Shown here piece by piece: positions 37,064-46,981 of a stretch of 64,000 bases of DNA. The stretch is from an uncultured Gammaproteobacteria bacterium (lineage in GTDB: Bacteria; Pseudomonadota; Gammaproteobacteria; Nitrosococcales; Methylophagaceae): contig CAJIZI010000003.1 in assembly GCA_905181885.1 (NCBI GenBank), forward strand, positions 248,001 through 312,000, written 5' to 3'. The notes under the pieces are model-generated. The model did no database searches. It was given only the letters and a program-made list of their open reading frames with translations, and was not told where the DNA came from. The translations under genes and the position numbers were made by a program. Position 1 is the stretch's first letter; each line of letters begins with the position of its first letter.

Positions 37064-37670
37064 ATTCAAATACAGAGCAGATAATATAAAGTTGCTCATT
37101 ACTCATGTAAGAAAAACCTCAACAAAGCCTTTCATCTGCGGCTAACTCTCTACTATTAAATACTCTATGAGATAGCCCCATTTAAATATATTGCCAGTTT
37201 CAGCTGCTTTGATTAACTATAAAAGATTCATATTTAGGCCGACATATATTTAGGTTAGTTCCGCTTCATGCTGCCAATACCCGTGCCCCCTACTTACTTC
37301 TTAGTTAACAATTAAGGACAAGAATCGTTAGAATTATTTTTTTCATTGTTGATTAATAATAACAACTCATTAGAATAAAAGCATCGAAGAGCTGACAATA
37401 AAACAACTATCCTACTGAAATTAAATGACTTTTACCCTCCACAAAATATACATTACAGTCAGGCCTCCTGATACGTCCCTACTGAGCATTCAATAACAAA
37501 TAATTTCACACGAAATATGCTAATTAACTACCCTTCGTATTTCATCAAAAGTACTCGCATAAAGCATCTATAACTGATATCTTTCTGTCCTTGCTAATTA
37601 AAAAATGGCCAATGTTGTTCATCTTGAAAACGCTTGCCATCTGAATAATAAATGATTTGGGGTACTGTAA
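37064..37670 (+). other. Long intergenic region before ppsA
   Basis: About 600 bases without a convincing gene on either strand. Only short inverted repeats were seen (for example TCAGG-CCT-CCTGA at 37459-37471). A possible ppsA promoter is TTGAAA (37624-37629) and TAATAA (37646-37651) with 16-base spacing, which would leave only a short leader before the ATG at 37671. The region may hold ppsA control sites or an unrecognised small RNA. Confidence 0.5.
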
Positions 37671-40082
37671 ATGAACTATCAATATATTCGATTCTTTTCT
37701 GAGATTGGTATTGATGATGTCGACATTGTCGGCGGTAAAAATGCCTCTTTAGGCGAAATGTACACCGAACTGAGCCGTGAGGGTGTCAATATCCCTAATG
37801 GGTTTGCCACAACGGCTGAAGCCTATCGTGACTTTCTTGATCATAATGATCTTGTCGGCCCAATTACCACTGCATTAGACAAATTAAATGTTGATGACAC
37901 CAAAGCGCTGGCAAAAACAGGCGAATACATACGCACATTGATTAATCAAGCTGCTGTTCCTGAAGCTATCGTTAGTGAAATTGAACACGCATACGGCCAA
38001 TTGGAGGTCGAATATGGTAACAATGTAGATGTAGCGGTTCGTAGCTCTGCAACCGCAGAAGACCTTCCTGATGCTTCATTTGCTGGTCAACAGGAATCTC
38101 ACCTTAACATCACAGGCACCGCTAATTTGATTAATAGCTGCCGCCAAATATTTGCTTCTTTATTCACTAATAGAGCAATTTCTTATCGTGTCCACCAAGG
38201 CTTCGACCACATGAGTGTAGCATTAGCCATTGCTGTGCAAAAAATGGTCCGTTCAGATAAAGCCTCTTCCGGTGTCATGTTTTCAATTGATACTGAAAGT
38301 GGATTCCGAGATATCGTTTTCATCACCGGTGCTTGGGGCCTTGGTGAAAATGTTGTACAAGGTGCAGTAAATCCAGATGAGTTTTATGTATTCAAGCCCA
38401 CTTTAAATACACAATACCAACCAATTATTAAGCATCAGCTCGGAAGTAAAGCCTTAAAAATGATTTACGCCAAAAGTACCTCTACTATTGGTGCAACAGG
38501 TTCAGTAGTTAATACTGACGTTTCTCCTGAGATGCAGGGGCAATTTTGTATTAACGACGATGAAGTACTAGAACTTGCAAAAACAGCTGTCATAATTGAA
38601 AAACATTATTCGAAAAAAGCCGGTCGTCCGATGCCAATGGATATCGAATGGGCAAAAGATGGTGATAGTGGCCAGTTGTTTATCGTTCAAGCTCGTCCCG
38701 AAACGGTTGAATCTGGTAAATCTCTACATGCACTCGAAAACCATGTCCTCGATGCAAAAGGTAAAGTTATTATCGAAGGTAAAAGCGTCGGTAGTAAAGT
38801 TGCCAGCGGTAAAGCACGAGTTATTCTTAAGACAAGTCAAATGGCGGACTTAAAGCCTGGCGAAATATTAGTTACAGACATTACCGACCCAGATTGGGAA
38901 CCTGTCATGAAGATTGCGGGGGCTATTGTTACCAACCGTGGTGGTCGAACCTGCCATGCAGCTATTATTGCAAGAGAATTGGGCATCGCTGCTATAGTTA
39001 GCACCAACAATGCAACTAAAGTCATCAAAACAGGTGATATTGTCACTGTTAGTTGTGCCGATGGTGATACAGGTACAGTTTACCAAGGCGATCTTCCTCA
39101 CCATGTCGAAAACATTGATATATCAACTATTCCAGAACCAAAAAATACCGGCATCATGCTGAACTTAGCTAATCCTGAAATCGCATTTAAAACTAGTAGC
39201 CTTCCTAACTCTGGTGTTGGTTTGGCCAGAATGGAATTTATTATCAACAATAGTATAGGTGTCCACCCGAATGCTTTAATCGATTTTGATGACCTTCCTA
39301 AGCCCCTCCAAAAGCAGATTTCCCCGAGAATGGCAGGTTACCCCAACCCAATTTCATTCTATGTTCACAAATTAGCAGAGGGTATAGCTACTATAGCTTC
39401 TGCATTTTATCCTAAACCAGTTATTGTTCGTCTTAGTGATTTTAAATCAAATGAATATGCTAATTTAATAGGTGGAAATCTATATGAACCCGAAGAAGAA
39501 AATCCAATGCTTGGCTTTCGTGGAGCAACACGTTATTTAAGTGAGGAATTTAGTGAAGCATTCGCTTTAGAATGTAATGCCTTACGCATTGCACGCACAA
39601 CAATGGGCTTAGATAACATAACTGTGATGATTCCATTCGCTAGAACCGTCTCTGAGACAAAAAAAGTTATCGAGTTAATGGCATCTCATGGCTTAGTTCG
39701 AGGTAAAAGAGGCCTTAAAATTTATCTCATGTGTGAGATCCCAGCTAATGTCATTTTAGCTGATAAATTCCTTGAGCTCGTTGATGGTTTTTCTATTGGT
39801 TCAAATGATTTGACTCAGCTTACACTCGGCGCTGATAGGGACTCAAGTCTACTTGGGCACTATGATGAACGCAATGAGGCAGTACTAAAAATGCTAGAGA
39901 TGGCTATTGCAGCTTGTAAGAAAGCAGGAAAATATGTTGGTATTTGTGGACAAGCACCATCTGATTTTCCTGAAATAACTAAATTCCTTGTAGAGCAAGG
40001 CGTCAGTACTATCTCTGTCAACCCAGATAGTGTAGTTCAAATGGCACATGTTATCTCTGAGATGGAAAACAAAGCTAAATAA
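37671..40082 (+). CDS. ppsA: Phosphoenolpyruvate synthase
   Basis: Converts pyruvate and ATP to PEP, AMP and phosphate, the entry to gluconeogenesis from C3 compounds. The 803 residues hold the ATP-grasp nucleotide domain (about 1-360, with GGKNASLGEMY and RSSATAEDLPDASFAGQQES), the swivelling phosphohistidine domain with H429 in GGRTCHAAIIAREL, and the PEP/pyruvate barrel (about 480-800, ending with CGQAPSD). PEP synthase rather than pyruvate phosphate dikinase is indicated by length and by the VNTDVSPEMQ region. The gene is alone, with a long upstream region. Confidence 0.96.
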   Translation: MNYQYIRFFSEIGIDDVDIVGGKNASLGEMYTELSREGVNIPNGFATTAEAYRDFLDHNDLVGPITTALDKLNVDDTKALAKTGEYIRTLINQAAVPEAIVSEIEHAYGQLEVEYGNNVDVAVRSSATAEDLPDASFAGQQESHLNITGTANLINSCRQIFASLFTNRAISYRVHQGFDHMSVALAIAVQKMVRSDKASSGVMFSIDTESGFRDIVFITGAWGLGENVVQGAVNPDEFYVFKPTLNTQYQPIIKHQLGSKALKMIYAKSTSTIGATGSVVNTDVSPEMQGQFCINDDEVLELAKTAVIIEKHYSKKAGRPMPMDIEWAKDGDSGQLFIVQARPETVESGKSLHALENHVLDAKGKVIIEGKSVGSKVASGKARVILKTSQMADLKPGEILVTDITDPDWEPVMKIAGAIVTNRGGRTCHAAIIARELGIAAIVSTNNATKVIKTGDIVTVSCADGDTGTVYQGDLPHHVENIDISTIPEPKNTGIMLNLANPEIAFKTSSLPNSGVGLARMEFIINNSIGVHPNALIDFDDLPKPLQKQISPRMAGYPNPISFYVHKLAEGIATIASAFYPKPVIVRLSDFKSNEYANLIGGNLYEPEEENPMLGFRGATRYLSEEFSEAFALECNALRIARTTMGLDNITVMIPFARTVSETKKVIELMASHGLVRGKRGLKIYLMCEIPANVILADKFLELVDGFSIGSNDLTQLTLGADRDSSLLGHYDERNEAVLKMLEMAIAACKKAGKYVGICGQAPSDFPEITKFLVEQGVSTISVNPDSVVQMAHVISEMENKAK

Positions 40083-40190
40083 TCAGCTTAGCTTGTTTTT
40101 CACATAAGCATAAAAAGCCCAACTTATTCTTCTAGTTTATATTTAACCTAAATAACTGGAATAATCACTAGCCTCTATATTGATAATTAC

Positions 40191-41522
40191 TTACTGTTTA
40201 ATGAGTAATGCTATTGATTCCACATGACTTGTATGTGGAAACATATCCATAATTCCAGCGGAAACTAGTGTATAACCGTGCTTATGTACCAATTCACCAG
40301 CATCTCTAGCTAATGTTGCTGGGTTACAAGAAACATATACAATCCGTTCGGCACCTAGATCTACTAATTGGGGCAATACCTCAAAGGCACCACTACGCGG
40401 TGGATCAAGTAGTATTTTATTAAAACCACCTTTTGCCCAAGAGTAATCTTTCAAAGCAGTTTTAGTTAAGTCGGCTTGCTCAAAAGTGGCATTATCTAAT
40501 TGATTTAGCTTTGCATTATTTTGCGCGTGTTTAACTAAGGCTGCATCAGCCTCTACACCTACAAGTGCATTGACACGTTTTGCTAAAGGTAAACTAAAAT
40601 TACCCAAGCCACAAAATAGATCTAAAACACGATCTTCTGCACACACTTCAAGTAATGCCATGGCACGTTGAATCATATTTTGATTAATCGTATCATTGAC
40701 TTGAGTAAAGTCACTTGGCTCAAAGATTAAGTTTACATCTGGCTCAGGCGTATAGCTCAATTGTGGTGACGTTGGCCAAATTGCTGTAATAGTGTCTGGG
40801 CCACCTGATTGTAGATAGATCCACAAATCATTTTTTTGACCATAAGCTATTAGTAATTTTTGATCTGATTCAGAGAGAGGATCTAAATTTCTAAATACTA
40901 AGGCTGTATGCTTATCATCCATCGCAACTTCTATCTGAGCTATACGGTTATACGCTGCTAAAGTTGCAATCATAATACCTAACTCACCTAAACGAGTTCC
41001 TATTCTTGGATCTAGCACTTCACATTTATCTAATAATGCTAGGTATGGTGTCCCTTTCTCTCTAAACCCAACTAAGACACGCTCTTTCTTAGGAACATGC
41101 TTGACACCCAGACGAGCTTTTCGTCTATAGCCCCATAATGGTCCTGTCATCGGTTCAATCCATTGTTCTGGCTCTATATGACCAAAATGATTCATTTGTT
41201 CCATTAATGTTTTTTGTTTTAAGACAAGTTGGGCTTCTGGGGCCATATGCATCAAGCTACAACCACCACAAACTCCATAATGTTGGCACTTTGCTTCAAC
41301 CCTATCTGGAGCTGAAGTTAAGATTTCAACAACACGTCCTTCATCATATTTACTATGTTTCTTACTGTATCGAAACTTGACTCTTTCACCCCCTAAGGCG
41401 CCATCGATAAAAACAGTCTTTCCATCAATTCTAGCTACGCCACGCCCATCATGTGACAAAGATTCAATCTGAGTTTCGACTGGATCTAGTGGTAATTTAC
41501 TACGACGGTTACGTCTTGCCAT
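40191..41522 (-). CDS. rlmD: 23S rRNA (uracil-1939-C5)-methyltransferase
   Basis: Methylates U1939 of 23S rRNA using SAM. It has 443 residues: an N-terminal TRAM domain (about 10-70), a [4Fe-4S] cluster site with C79, C85 and C88 (CQHYGVCGGC) plus a later cysteine in LLDKCEVLD, the SAM motif VLDLFCGLGNFSLPLA (about 295), the PPRSGA motif and the nucleophile in YVSCNPATLARD (about 400). It depends on an iron-sulfur supply. Alone on the minus strand. Confidence 0.96.
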   Translation of the reverse strand: MARRNRRSKLPLDPVETQIESLSHDGRGVARIDGKTVFIDGALGGERVKFRYSKKHSKYDEGRVVEILTSAPDRVEAKCQHYGVCGGCSLMHMAPEAQLVLKQKTLMEQMNHFGHIEPEQWIEPMTGPLWGYRRKARLGVKHVPKKERVLVGFREKGTPYLALLDKCEVLDPRIGTRLGELGIMIATLAAYNRIAQIEVAMDDKHTALVFRNLDPLSESDQKLLIAYGQKNDLWIYLQSGGPDTITAIWPTSPQLSYTPEPDVNLIFEPSDFTQVNDTINQNMIQRAMALLEVCAEDRVLDLFCGLGNFSLPLAKRVNALVGVEADAALVKHAQNNAKLNQLDNATFEQADLTKTALKDYSWAKGGFNKILLDPPRSGAFEVLPQLVDLGAERIVYVSCNPATLARDAGELVHKHGYTLVSAGIMDMFPHTSHVESIALLIKQ

Positions 41523-41865
41523 GATTGGATCTCTTAATTATGCTGGGAATAGAAAACCAGCAATTTTACAGCATCACTAGTTGATTTAGTTAATTCACTC
41601 TTAATTTAAATGATGTTGTGGCAGGAAAGCTTTATAATCACTATATACATGATTTTATGGATAAAATTGCTGGTGTCTTAAATGCTTGAGTGAGTAATAT
41701 GTAAATCCGCGTGACTTTAGGGCACGAATTACTCGAGTTCAATATTCATGAGATATTTTTTTCACTTTAGTAATACTAAAACACCCTGCACAAACCCGCT
41801 GATTGTTTAATCATGCTAATTTGTAATTTATGAGAAAAATAGAAAAAATTGAAACTAAAACGGTA
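41523..41865 (-). other. Intergenic region between rlmD and cysM
   Basis: About 340 bases with no gene seen on either strand. It must contain the rlmD promoter and the end of the cysM transcript. A small GCTGG/CCAGC hairpin (41541-41562 region) close to the rlmD start is the only structure I noticed. Confidence 0.5.
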
Positions 41866-42750
41866 TTAAGCAGGGAAAACACCTGTTGATAGATATCTGT
41901 CACCCCTATCACAAATAATCGCAACAATAAGTGCATTGCTTACTTGTTCTGATAAACGTAGGGCTGCTGCAACATTACCACCTGAAGATACACCACAGAA
42001 TATACCCTCTTGTATCGCTAGCTTTCTCATCATATCCTCTGCAACATCTTGTTCCATATCAAGTGTCTTATCAACACGCTCTGGCTCAAAGATGCTAGGT
42101 AAATAGGCTTTTGGCCAACGACGAATCCCAGGAATAGCGCTGCCCTCTGTTGGTTGAACCCCGATAATTTTGATATCTTGATTTTGTTCTTTCAAGTATC
42201 GTGATACACCCATGATAGTGCCCGTTGTCCCCATTGCGCTGACAAAGTGAGTGATTTTTCCCTTTGTATCTTTCCAAATCTCAGGTCCAGTAGTCTCATA
42301 ATGAGCTAAAGGGTTATCCATATTGCCAAATTGATTTAATACTTTACCTCTTCCCTTTTTTTCCATTTCACTAGCTAAATCGCGAGATGACTCTATTGAG
42401 TCAGTCAATATAATCTCAGCTCCATATGCCTTCATGGAGGCACGACGTTCTATACTCATATTTTCGGGCATAATTAACACCATTCTATAACCTAAAATGG
42501 CTGATATCATGGCAAGTGCGATGCCAGTATTACCGCTAGTAGCTTCAATAAGGGTATCACCTGGCGTTATATCGCCCCTTTCTTGAGCTCGTCTGATCAT
42601 ACTAATAACAGGCCTATCTTTCAAAGATCCAGCAGGATTATCCCCCTCCAATTTCACCAAAATAGTATTACTTGTTTCCCCCTGTAAACGCTGCAATTTG
42701 ACTAAGGGCGTGTTACCAATGCAATCATCAATTGTCAGATAAGATGTCAT
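41866..42750 (-). CDS. cysM: Cysteine synthase B
   Basis: PLP enzyme joining O-acetylserine with sulfide or thiosulfate. The 294 residues contain GNTPLVKLQRL, the cofactor lysine K44 in NPAGSLKDRP, the substrate loop EATSGNTGIALAM (about 69-81), and GTTGTIMGVSRYLKE. The GDNPAGSLKDRPV context favours CysM over CysK. The start overlaps the acpS end by 23 bases. It works with CysE of this window. Confidence 0.95.
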   Translation of the reverse strand: MTSYLTIDDCIGNTPLVKLQRLQGETSNTILVKLEGDNPAGSLKDRPVISMIRRAQERGDITPGDTLIEATSGNTGIALAMISAILGYRMVLIMPENMSIERRASMKAYGAEIILTDSIESSRDLASEMEKKGRGKVLNQFGNMDNPLAHYETTGPEIWKDTKGKITHFVSAMGTTGTIMGVSRYLKEQNQDIKIIGVQPTEGSAIPGIRRWPKAYLPSIFEPERVDKTLDMEQDVAEDMMRKLAIQEGIFCGVSSGGNVAAALRLSEQVSNALIVAIICDRGDRYLSTGVFPA

Positions 42751-43132
42751 CTTCTTTCTCCATCAATGTCACGTAAGCAATAGCATAGTTTTCTTCATCA
42801 CTCAGACTAATAAAGCTACGACCAACATTTAGTTCAGATAATAATTTTTCAGCACGATGCTCAAAAATAAGTCCAGGGCGCCCAAGCTCATTATTTTGCA
42901 CTGAAATATGGCATAAATTAAGACCGTCTCGAAAACCTGTTCCTAACGCTTTGGCTGTAGCTTCTTTAGCCGCAAACCGTTTAGCTAAAAAAGCTGCTGG
43001 TTTAACTGATTTATTAAAGCCAATTAGTTCTGTTTTACTTAGTATTTTTTTTGCAATTTTGTCACCTCGCTTATCAAGCATCGCTTGTATACGAGGAATA
43101 CTAACAATATCCGCCCCAATACCGAAAATCAT
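42728..43132 (-). CDS. acpS: Holo-[acyl-carrier-protein] synthase
   Basis: Transfers 4'-phosphopantetheine from CoA to acyl carrier protein. The 134 residues show [14 protein letters not shown] (magnesium-binding aspartate near residue 8) and [17 protein letters not shown] (about 48-64, glutamate ligand), as in all AcpS. It overlaps pdxJ by ATGA and cysM by 23 bases; pdxJ-acpS is a standard gammaproteobacterial pair. Confidence 0.96.
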   Translation of the reverse strand: MIFGIGADIVSIPRIQAMLDKRGDKIAKKILSKTELIGFNKSVKPAAFLAKRFAAKEATAKALGTGFRDGLNLCHISVQNNELGRPGLIFEHRAEKLLSELNVGRSFISLSDEENYAIAYVTLMEKEDDILSDN

Positions 43133-43857
43133 CGACGGGCTGCTATCATCAATTCTTTCATTTCCCGTACGGCAACTTTCAGCCCAGTGAAAACTGAACG
43201 TGCAATGATCGCATGGCCAATATTGAGCTCAAAAATATCAGGTATCTTAGCGATCGCAGTTGTGTTGTGATAGTTAAGACCATGGCCCGCATTAACTCTT
43301 AGACCAGCTTGCTTTGCATATTCAACTGCTTTTACAAGAACTTGCAACTCATGCTGCGCAGCTCCATGTGATGGTGCATCGGCATAAGCACCAGTATGAA
43401 GTTCAATCACAGGTACTCCACAAGCTACTGCAGCATCGATCTGAGCATTATCAGGATCAATGAACAGAGAAACATTGATATTTGCATCTGATAGACGTTC
43501 ACAAGCCACTTTTAGTTTTGTAAGTTGGCCAACGACATCTAATCCACCCTCTGTAGTCAGCTCTTGTCTTTTCTCTGGAACTAAGCAACAATCTGGAGGA
43601 GAGTATTTTTCTGCAATCGCTATCATCTCATCTGTGACAGCCATCTCTAAATTCATTTTTGTTTGTAAAATATCAGATAGCATCATAACATCACGCTCTT
43701 GTATATGACGCCTGTCTTCACGCAAATGAATGGTAATCCCATCAGCACCTGCCTGTTCAGATTCAATTGCAGCCTGTACAGGATCTGGATACATTGTGCC
43801 TCTTGCCTGCCTCAATGTTGCAATATGATCAATATTGACCCCTAACTTTATACTCAT
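43129..43857 (-). CDS. pdxJ: Pyridoxine 5'-phosphate synthase
   Basis: Condenses 1-deoxyxylulose 5-phosphate with aminoacetone 3-phosphate to make vitamin B6. The frame opens at 43941, but ATG 43855-43857 fits the family N-terminus ([20 protein letters not shown]) and avoids overlap with recO; this gives 242 residues. Seen: [20 protein letters not shown] (about 46-65), ELHTGAYAD and [11 protein letters not shown] (about 190-200). It lies 19 bases after recO and is coupled to acpS. Confidence 0.96.
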   Translation of the reverse strand: MSIKLGVNIDHIATLRQARGTMYPDPVQAAIESEQAGADGITIHLREDRRHIQERDVMMLSDILQTKMNLEMAVTDEMIAIAEKYSPPDCCLVPEKRQELTTEGGLDVVGQLTKLKVACERLSDANINVSLFIDPDNAQIDAAVACGVPVIELHTGAYADAPSHGAAQHELQVLVKAVEYAKQAGLRVNAGHGLNYHNTTAIAKIPDIFELNIGHAIIARSVFTGLKVAVREMKELMIAARR

Positions 43858-43876
43858 TTTACTCTGTGACCCTATA

Positions 43877-44596
43877 TTATTTATGTGTTGATGCATCATG
43901 TAGCTGACTAAATAATTCCCGGCTTCGTAAAGGCTTATCACCCAAGTAGAAATGTATCACCATTCGCATTAATTGTTTAATTTCATTAAGACTTTTTTCA
44001 TCAAAACCTTGCTCTGTTACTAAATGTTGTAGGCTTCGACCTGAAATACGATTTCTTTCTTGTCCTGACTGCCAACGATAAAGACCTGCATCCGCGACAT
44101 AATAATAGTCTTTTCCTTTATCTATTGATTCACCCGTTTCAACATCTTGGTCTAATACTAATCCATAGCCCAAGTGGCCTAATAATTGTTTCTCAAATAA
44201 ACGTAAAGTTATTTCATTTTGTAGAGCTTCTTGCAACCCAAAAAGTGCTTTTTGATAATCGATATATAAGTTTGCTTCTGGTTCACCCAAGGGTAATAAC
44301 TTCATCATTAATTCATTAATGTAGAGTCCACATAAGGCAGACTCTCCGCGTAATAAATAAGCTGGCCCATTAGACTCTACAGCCGTTAATGTTTGTAGAT
44401 CTCTTCTACCTTGCCATGACAATAGCAATGGCTGATAGATCTGTAGCAATCCCGCTTGACTACGTTTTTGCTTGCGCACTCCCTTTGCAACTAAGCTTAT
44501 GCGGCCATAGTCTCTGCTAACGATATCCAAAAGTAAACTACTCTCTCTAAATACTCGTTGATGTAAAATAAAAGCTGGACTGAAATCAACCGTCAC
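43877..44596 (-). CDS. recO: DNA repair protein RecO
   Basis: RecFOR pathway protein that loads RecA onto SSB-coated single-stranded DNA. The 239 residues have an OB-fold N-terminus (about 8-85, with [20 protein letters not shown] and [20 protein letters not shown]) and a helical C-terminal part with [15 protein letters not shown]. Order era-recO-pdxJ is the classical arrangement. An 11-base gap follows era. Confidence 0.95.
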   Translation of the reverse strand: MTVDFSPAFILHQRVFRESSLLLDIVSRDYGRISLVAKGVRKQKRSQAGLLQIYQPLLLSWQGRRDLQTLTAVESNGPAYLLRGESALCGLYINELMMKLLPLGEPEANLYIDYQKALFGLQEALQNEITLRLFEKQLLGHLGYGLVLDQDVETGESIDKGKDYYYVADAGLYRWQSGQERNRISGRSLQHLVTEQGFDEKSLNEIKQLMRMVIHFYLGDKPLRSRELFSQLHDASTHK

Positions 44597-44607
44597 TAAA
44601 GTTCTCT

Positions 44608-45513
44608 TTAAAGCTCGTCGTTATAACCTAAATTTTTCAACATACGTTCATTATCACCCCAGCCTTCACGTACTTTAACCCATAAGCGTAAAAAGACTTT
44701 ATGTCCGAATAAACTTTGCATTTCGATCCTAGCATCTTTACCAACAGATTTTAATAAGTCGCCTTTTTTACCAATCACAATTGCTTTTTGACCGTCACGC
44801 TCAACATAAATTACCGCCCCAATGCGATAAAGATCTTTTTCATCATCAAACTGTTCTATTTCAACAGTGATTGAATATGGTAATTCCTGTCCTAAATGTC
44901 TAAACAATTGCTCCCTAACTAGTTCTGCAGCTAGAAATCGTGAACTGCGGTCAGTAATCTGATCTTCAGGGAAAATCAAATCACCTTCGGGTACTAACTG
45001 TTTTATCTGTTTTTCTAACTCGTCTAGGTTCATACCCTTTCGAGCAGATATAGGAAATACATTGGCATAGTCAAATTGCGCTGAAAGTTTTTGAATATGT
45101 GGCAGCATTACTTCTTTATCAGCTAGTTTATCCATCTTATTGATAACTAATATAACTGGGGCCTTAGCACTAACTTTTAATCGCTCAAGTACTTTTTCAT
45201 CTTCATCCGTCCAGTTCATCCCATCGACTACAAATAAAATCACATCAACATCATCAATTGATGATGCTGCTGCCCGATTCATATATCGGTTCATCGCTTT
45301 TTTATCATCAATATGGAGTCCGGGTGTATCTACATAGATAAGCTGACTATCATCGTCAGTCTTAATGCCTAATATCCTGTGCCGCGTAGTTTGGGGGCGC
45401 CGCGAGGTAATACATAATTTCTGTCCTAAGACACGGTTAATTAAGGTGGACTTACCTACATTAGGGCGACCTATAATCGCAACATAGCCAGATCTAAATT
45501 CTTTTCCTGTCAT
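44608..45513 (-). CDS. era: GTPase Era
   Basis: Essential GTPase that binds 16S rRNA and aids 30S subunit maturation. The 301 residues show G1 [10 protein letters not shown] (about 14), the effector region [11 protein letters not shown]3 DTPGLH (about 60), G4 NKMD (about 124), G5 [12 protein letters not shown], and a C-terminal KH domain with [20 protein letters not shown] (about 245). Coupled to rnc by an ATGA overlap. Confidence 0.97.
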   Translation of the reverse strand: MTGKEFRSGYVAIIGRPNVGKSTLINRVLGQKLCITSRRPQTTRHRILGIKTDDDSQLIYVDTPGLHIDDKKAMNRYMNRAAASSIDDVDVILFVVDGMNWTDEDEKVLERLKVSAKAPVILVINKMDKLADKEVMLPHIQKLSAQFDYANVFPISARKGMNLDELEKQIKQLVPEGDLIFPEDQITDRSSRFLAAELVREQLFRHLGQELPYSITVEIEQFDDEKDLYRIGAVIYVERDGQKAIVIGKKGDLLKSVGKDARIEMQSLFGHKVFLRLWVKVREGWGDNERMLKNLGYNDEL

Positions 45514-46196
45514 AATATTTCTTCTAATAATGTTAGTGCACGCTCAGCAGATTTTTGCTCTGCTTTACGATGACTATTACCTTTAGCCATAACAACTTTA
45601 CTTAATAACCCTACTTGGCATGATGCTTCAAACAAAGGAGATTCTTGTTCTGAGGTTTTTACTTCATTGACACTATACAATGGTAGAGGTTGTTTACGAC
45701 TTTGCAGTAATTCTTGTAGACGTGTTTTTGGGTCCTTAATAGCCTCATCTATGTCTATCGAAGCTAATCTCTCGTCATACAACCTCAAAATAAGGTTCTT
45801 AACTTGCTCGATACCACCGTCCAAATAAACGGCGCCTAATATAGCTTCTACGGTATCAGCCAAGATAGATTCTCGCCTAAACCCACCACTTTTTAATTCA
45901 CCAGGACCTAGAATCAAAACCTCGCTCAGTCTTAACTCACGACCTATTTCCGCTAAAGTTATACCTTTAACTAAAGAGGCACGAAGACGGCTTAGTTTCC
46001 CTTCTTTTACTTGTGGGAATCGTTCAAATAGAGCTTCAGCAATTACAAAACTCAAAATTGCATCGCCCAAATATTCAAACCTTTCATTATTGAGAATGTC
46101 AGCGCTACGGTGTGTAAGAGCCTGCTCCAAGAGCTGGTGGGCCTTAAATTCATACTTTAGAAGGGTGAGTAGCTTATTCTGACTTTGCGTTATCAT
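45510..46196 (-). CDS. rnc: Ribonuclease III
   Basis: Double-stranded RNA endonuclease that processes rRNA precursors and some mRNAs. The 228 residues contain the catalytic signature [20 protein letters not shown] (about 37-56), the second acidic patch [18 protein letters not shown] (about 110-127) and a C-terminal dsRNA-binding domain (about 155-226). It starts 1 base after lepB and overlaps era. Confidence 0.97.
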   Translation of the reverse strand: MITQSQNKLLTLLKYEFKAHQLLEQALTHRSADILNNERFEYLGDAILSFVIAEALFERFPQVKEGKLSRLRASLVKGITLAEIGRELRLSEVLILGPGELKSGGFRRESILADTVEAILGAVYLDGGIEQVKNLILRLYDERLASIDIDEAIKDPKTRLQELLQSRKQPLPLYSVNEVKTSEQESPLFEASCQVGLLSKVVMAKGNSHRKAEQKSAERALTLLEEIL

Positions 46197-46197
46197 C

Positions 46198-46965
46198 TTA
46201 GTGAATTAAGCCACCTAGACGCTTCCAGCCAATGCAACTCCAACTTGCATTACAATCCCAGCTCATCCAAATATAAAACGCTTTACCTACTAAATTACCC
46301 TCTGGTACCGTACCCCAAAAACGGCTGTCGCTACTGTTATCACGATTATCGCCCATCACAAAATACTCCCCTTCAGGAATGATCTCGTCAATCATAACTC
46401 TCTGCCTTCTTGGTGCAAGAGCAATTTCATGGCTTTTATCACCTAACTGTTCAGACAAAACTTTATTGTTTATTGGAACAACCCCAAACAGTTCAGAATT
46501 TTTCTCAAGTAGGCTCTGCTTCATGACTTCGCCATTAATATAAAGCGTTTTGTTATTATACTGCACATGATCACCAGGTAGACCTACAACACGTTTAATA
46601 TAGTCTACTTCTGGCTGCGGCGGGTATCTAAAAACGACTACATCACCACGCTCTGGCTTTGAAACATTTATAAGTTTTATATTTACAACAGGTAAACGTA
46701 TGCCATAACTATGTTTATTGACTAAGATAAAATCACCTATATGCAGTGTAGGCACCATGGATGCGGATGGTATCCTAAAAGGTTCATACAAGAAGGAGCG
46801 TATGACTAATACCACCAAAATAATTGGGAAAAATGATTTGGCATATTCAACTATCATAGGATCGGCTTGACTAGGAGATCTCTTGTCAGACCACATTATT
46901 TTATCAACTAGCCAGATTAAACCCGTTACAACAACAAGACTGACCATTAAAGCTGGAAAACTCAC
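46198..46965 (-). CDS. lepB: Signal peptidase I
   Basis: Inner membrane protease that removes signal peptides from secreted proteins. The 255 residues have two N-terminal hydrophobic segments (about 2-22 and 48-66), the catalytic serine in PSASMVPTL (about residue 91), the catalytic lysine in YIKRVVGLPGDHV (about 146) and the box E MGDNRDNSSDSRFWG. It lies 16 bases after lepA, the standard order. Confidence 0.97.
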   Translation of the reverse strand: MSFPALMVSLVVVTGLIWLVDKIMWSDKRSPSQADPMIVEYAKSFFPIILVVLVIRSFLYEPFRIPSASMVPTLHIGDFILVNKHSYGIRLPVVNIKLINVSKPERGDVVVFRYPPQPEVDYIKRVVGLPGDHVQYNNKTLYINGEVMKQSLLEKNSELFGVVPINNKVLSEQLGDKSHEIALAPRRQRVMIDEIIPEGEYFVMGDNRDNSSDSRFWGTVPEGNLVGKAFYIWMSWDCNASWSCIGWKRLGGLIH

Positions 46966-46981
46966 TCTACACTTCCTTCAA

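Noticed and set aside
36896-37106. Minus-strand open frames covering the tRNA-Leu region
   Set aside because: They run through a tRNA gene with complete cloverleaf and encoded CCA; typical spurious annotation over tRNAs.
37459-37471. TCAGG-CCT-CCTGA inverted repeat as an operator
   Set aside because: Too short and isolated, and far from the ppsA start; expected by chance in 600 bases.
36979-37670. tRNA-Leu as an integration site for a mobile element
   Set aside because: No integrase, no repeated tRNA 3' end and no shift in gene content follow; the next gene is housekeeping ppsA.
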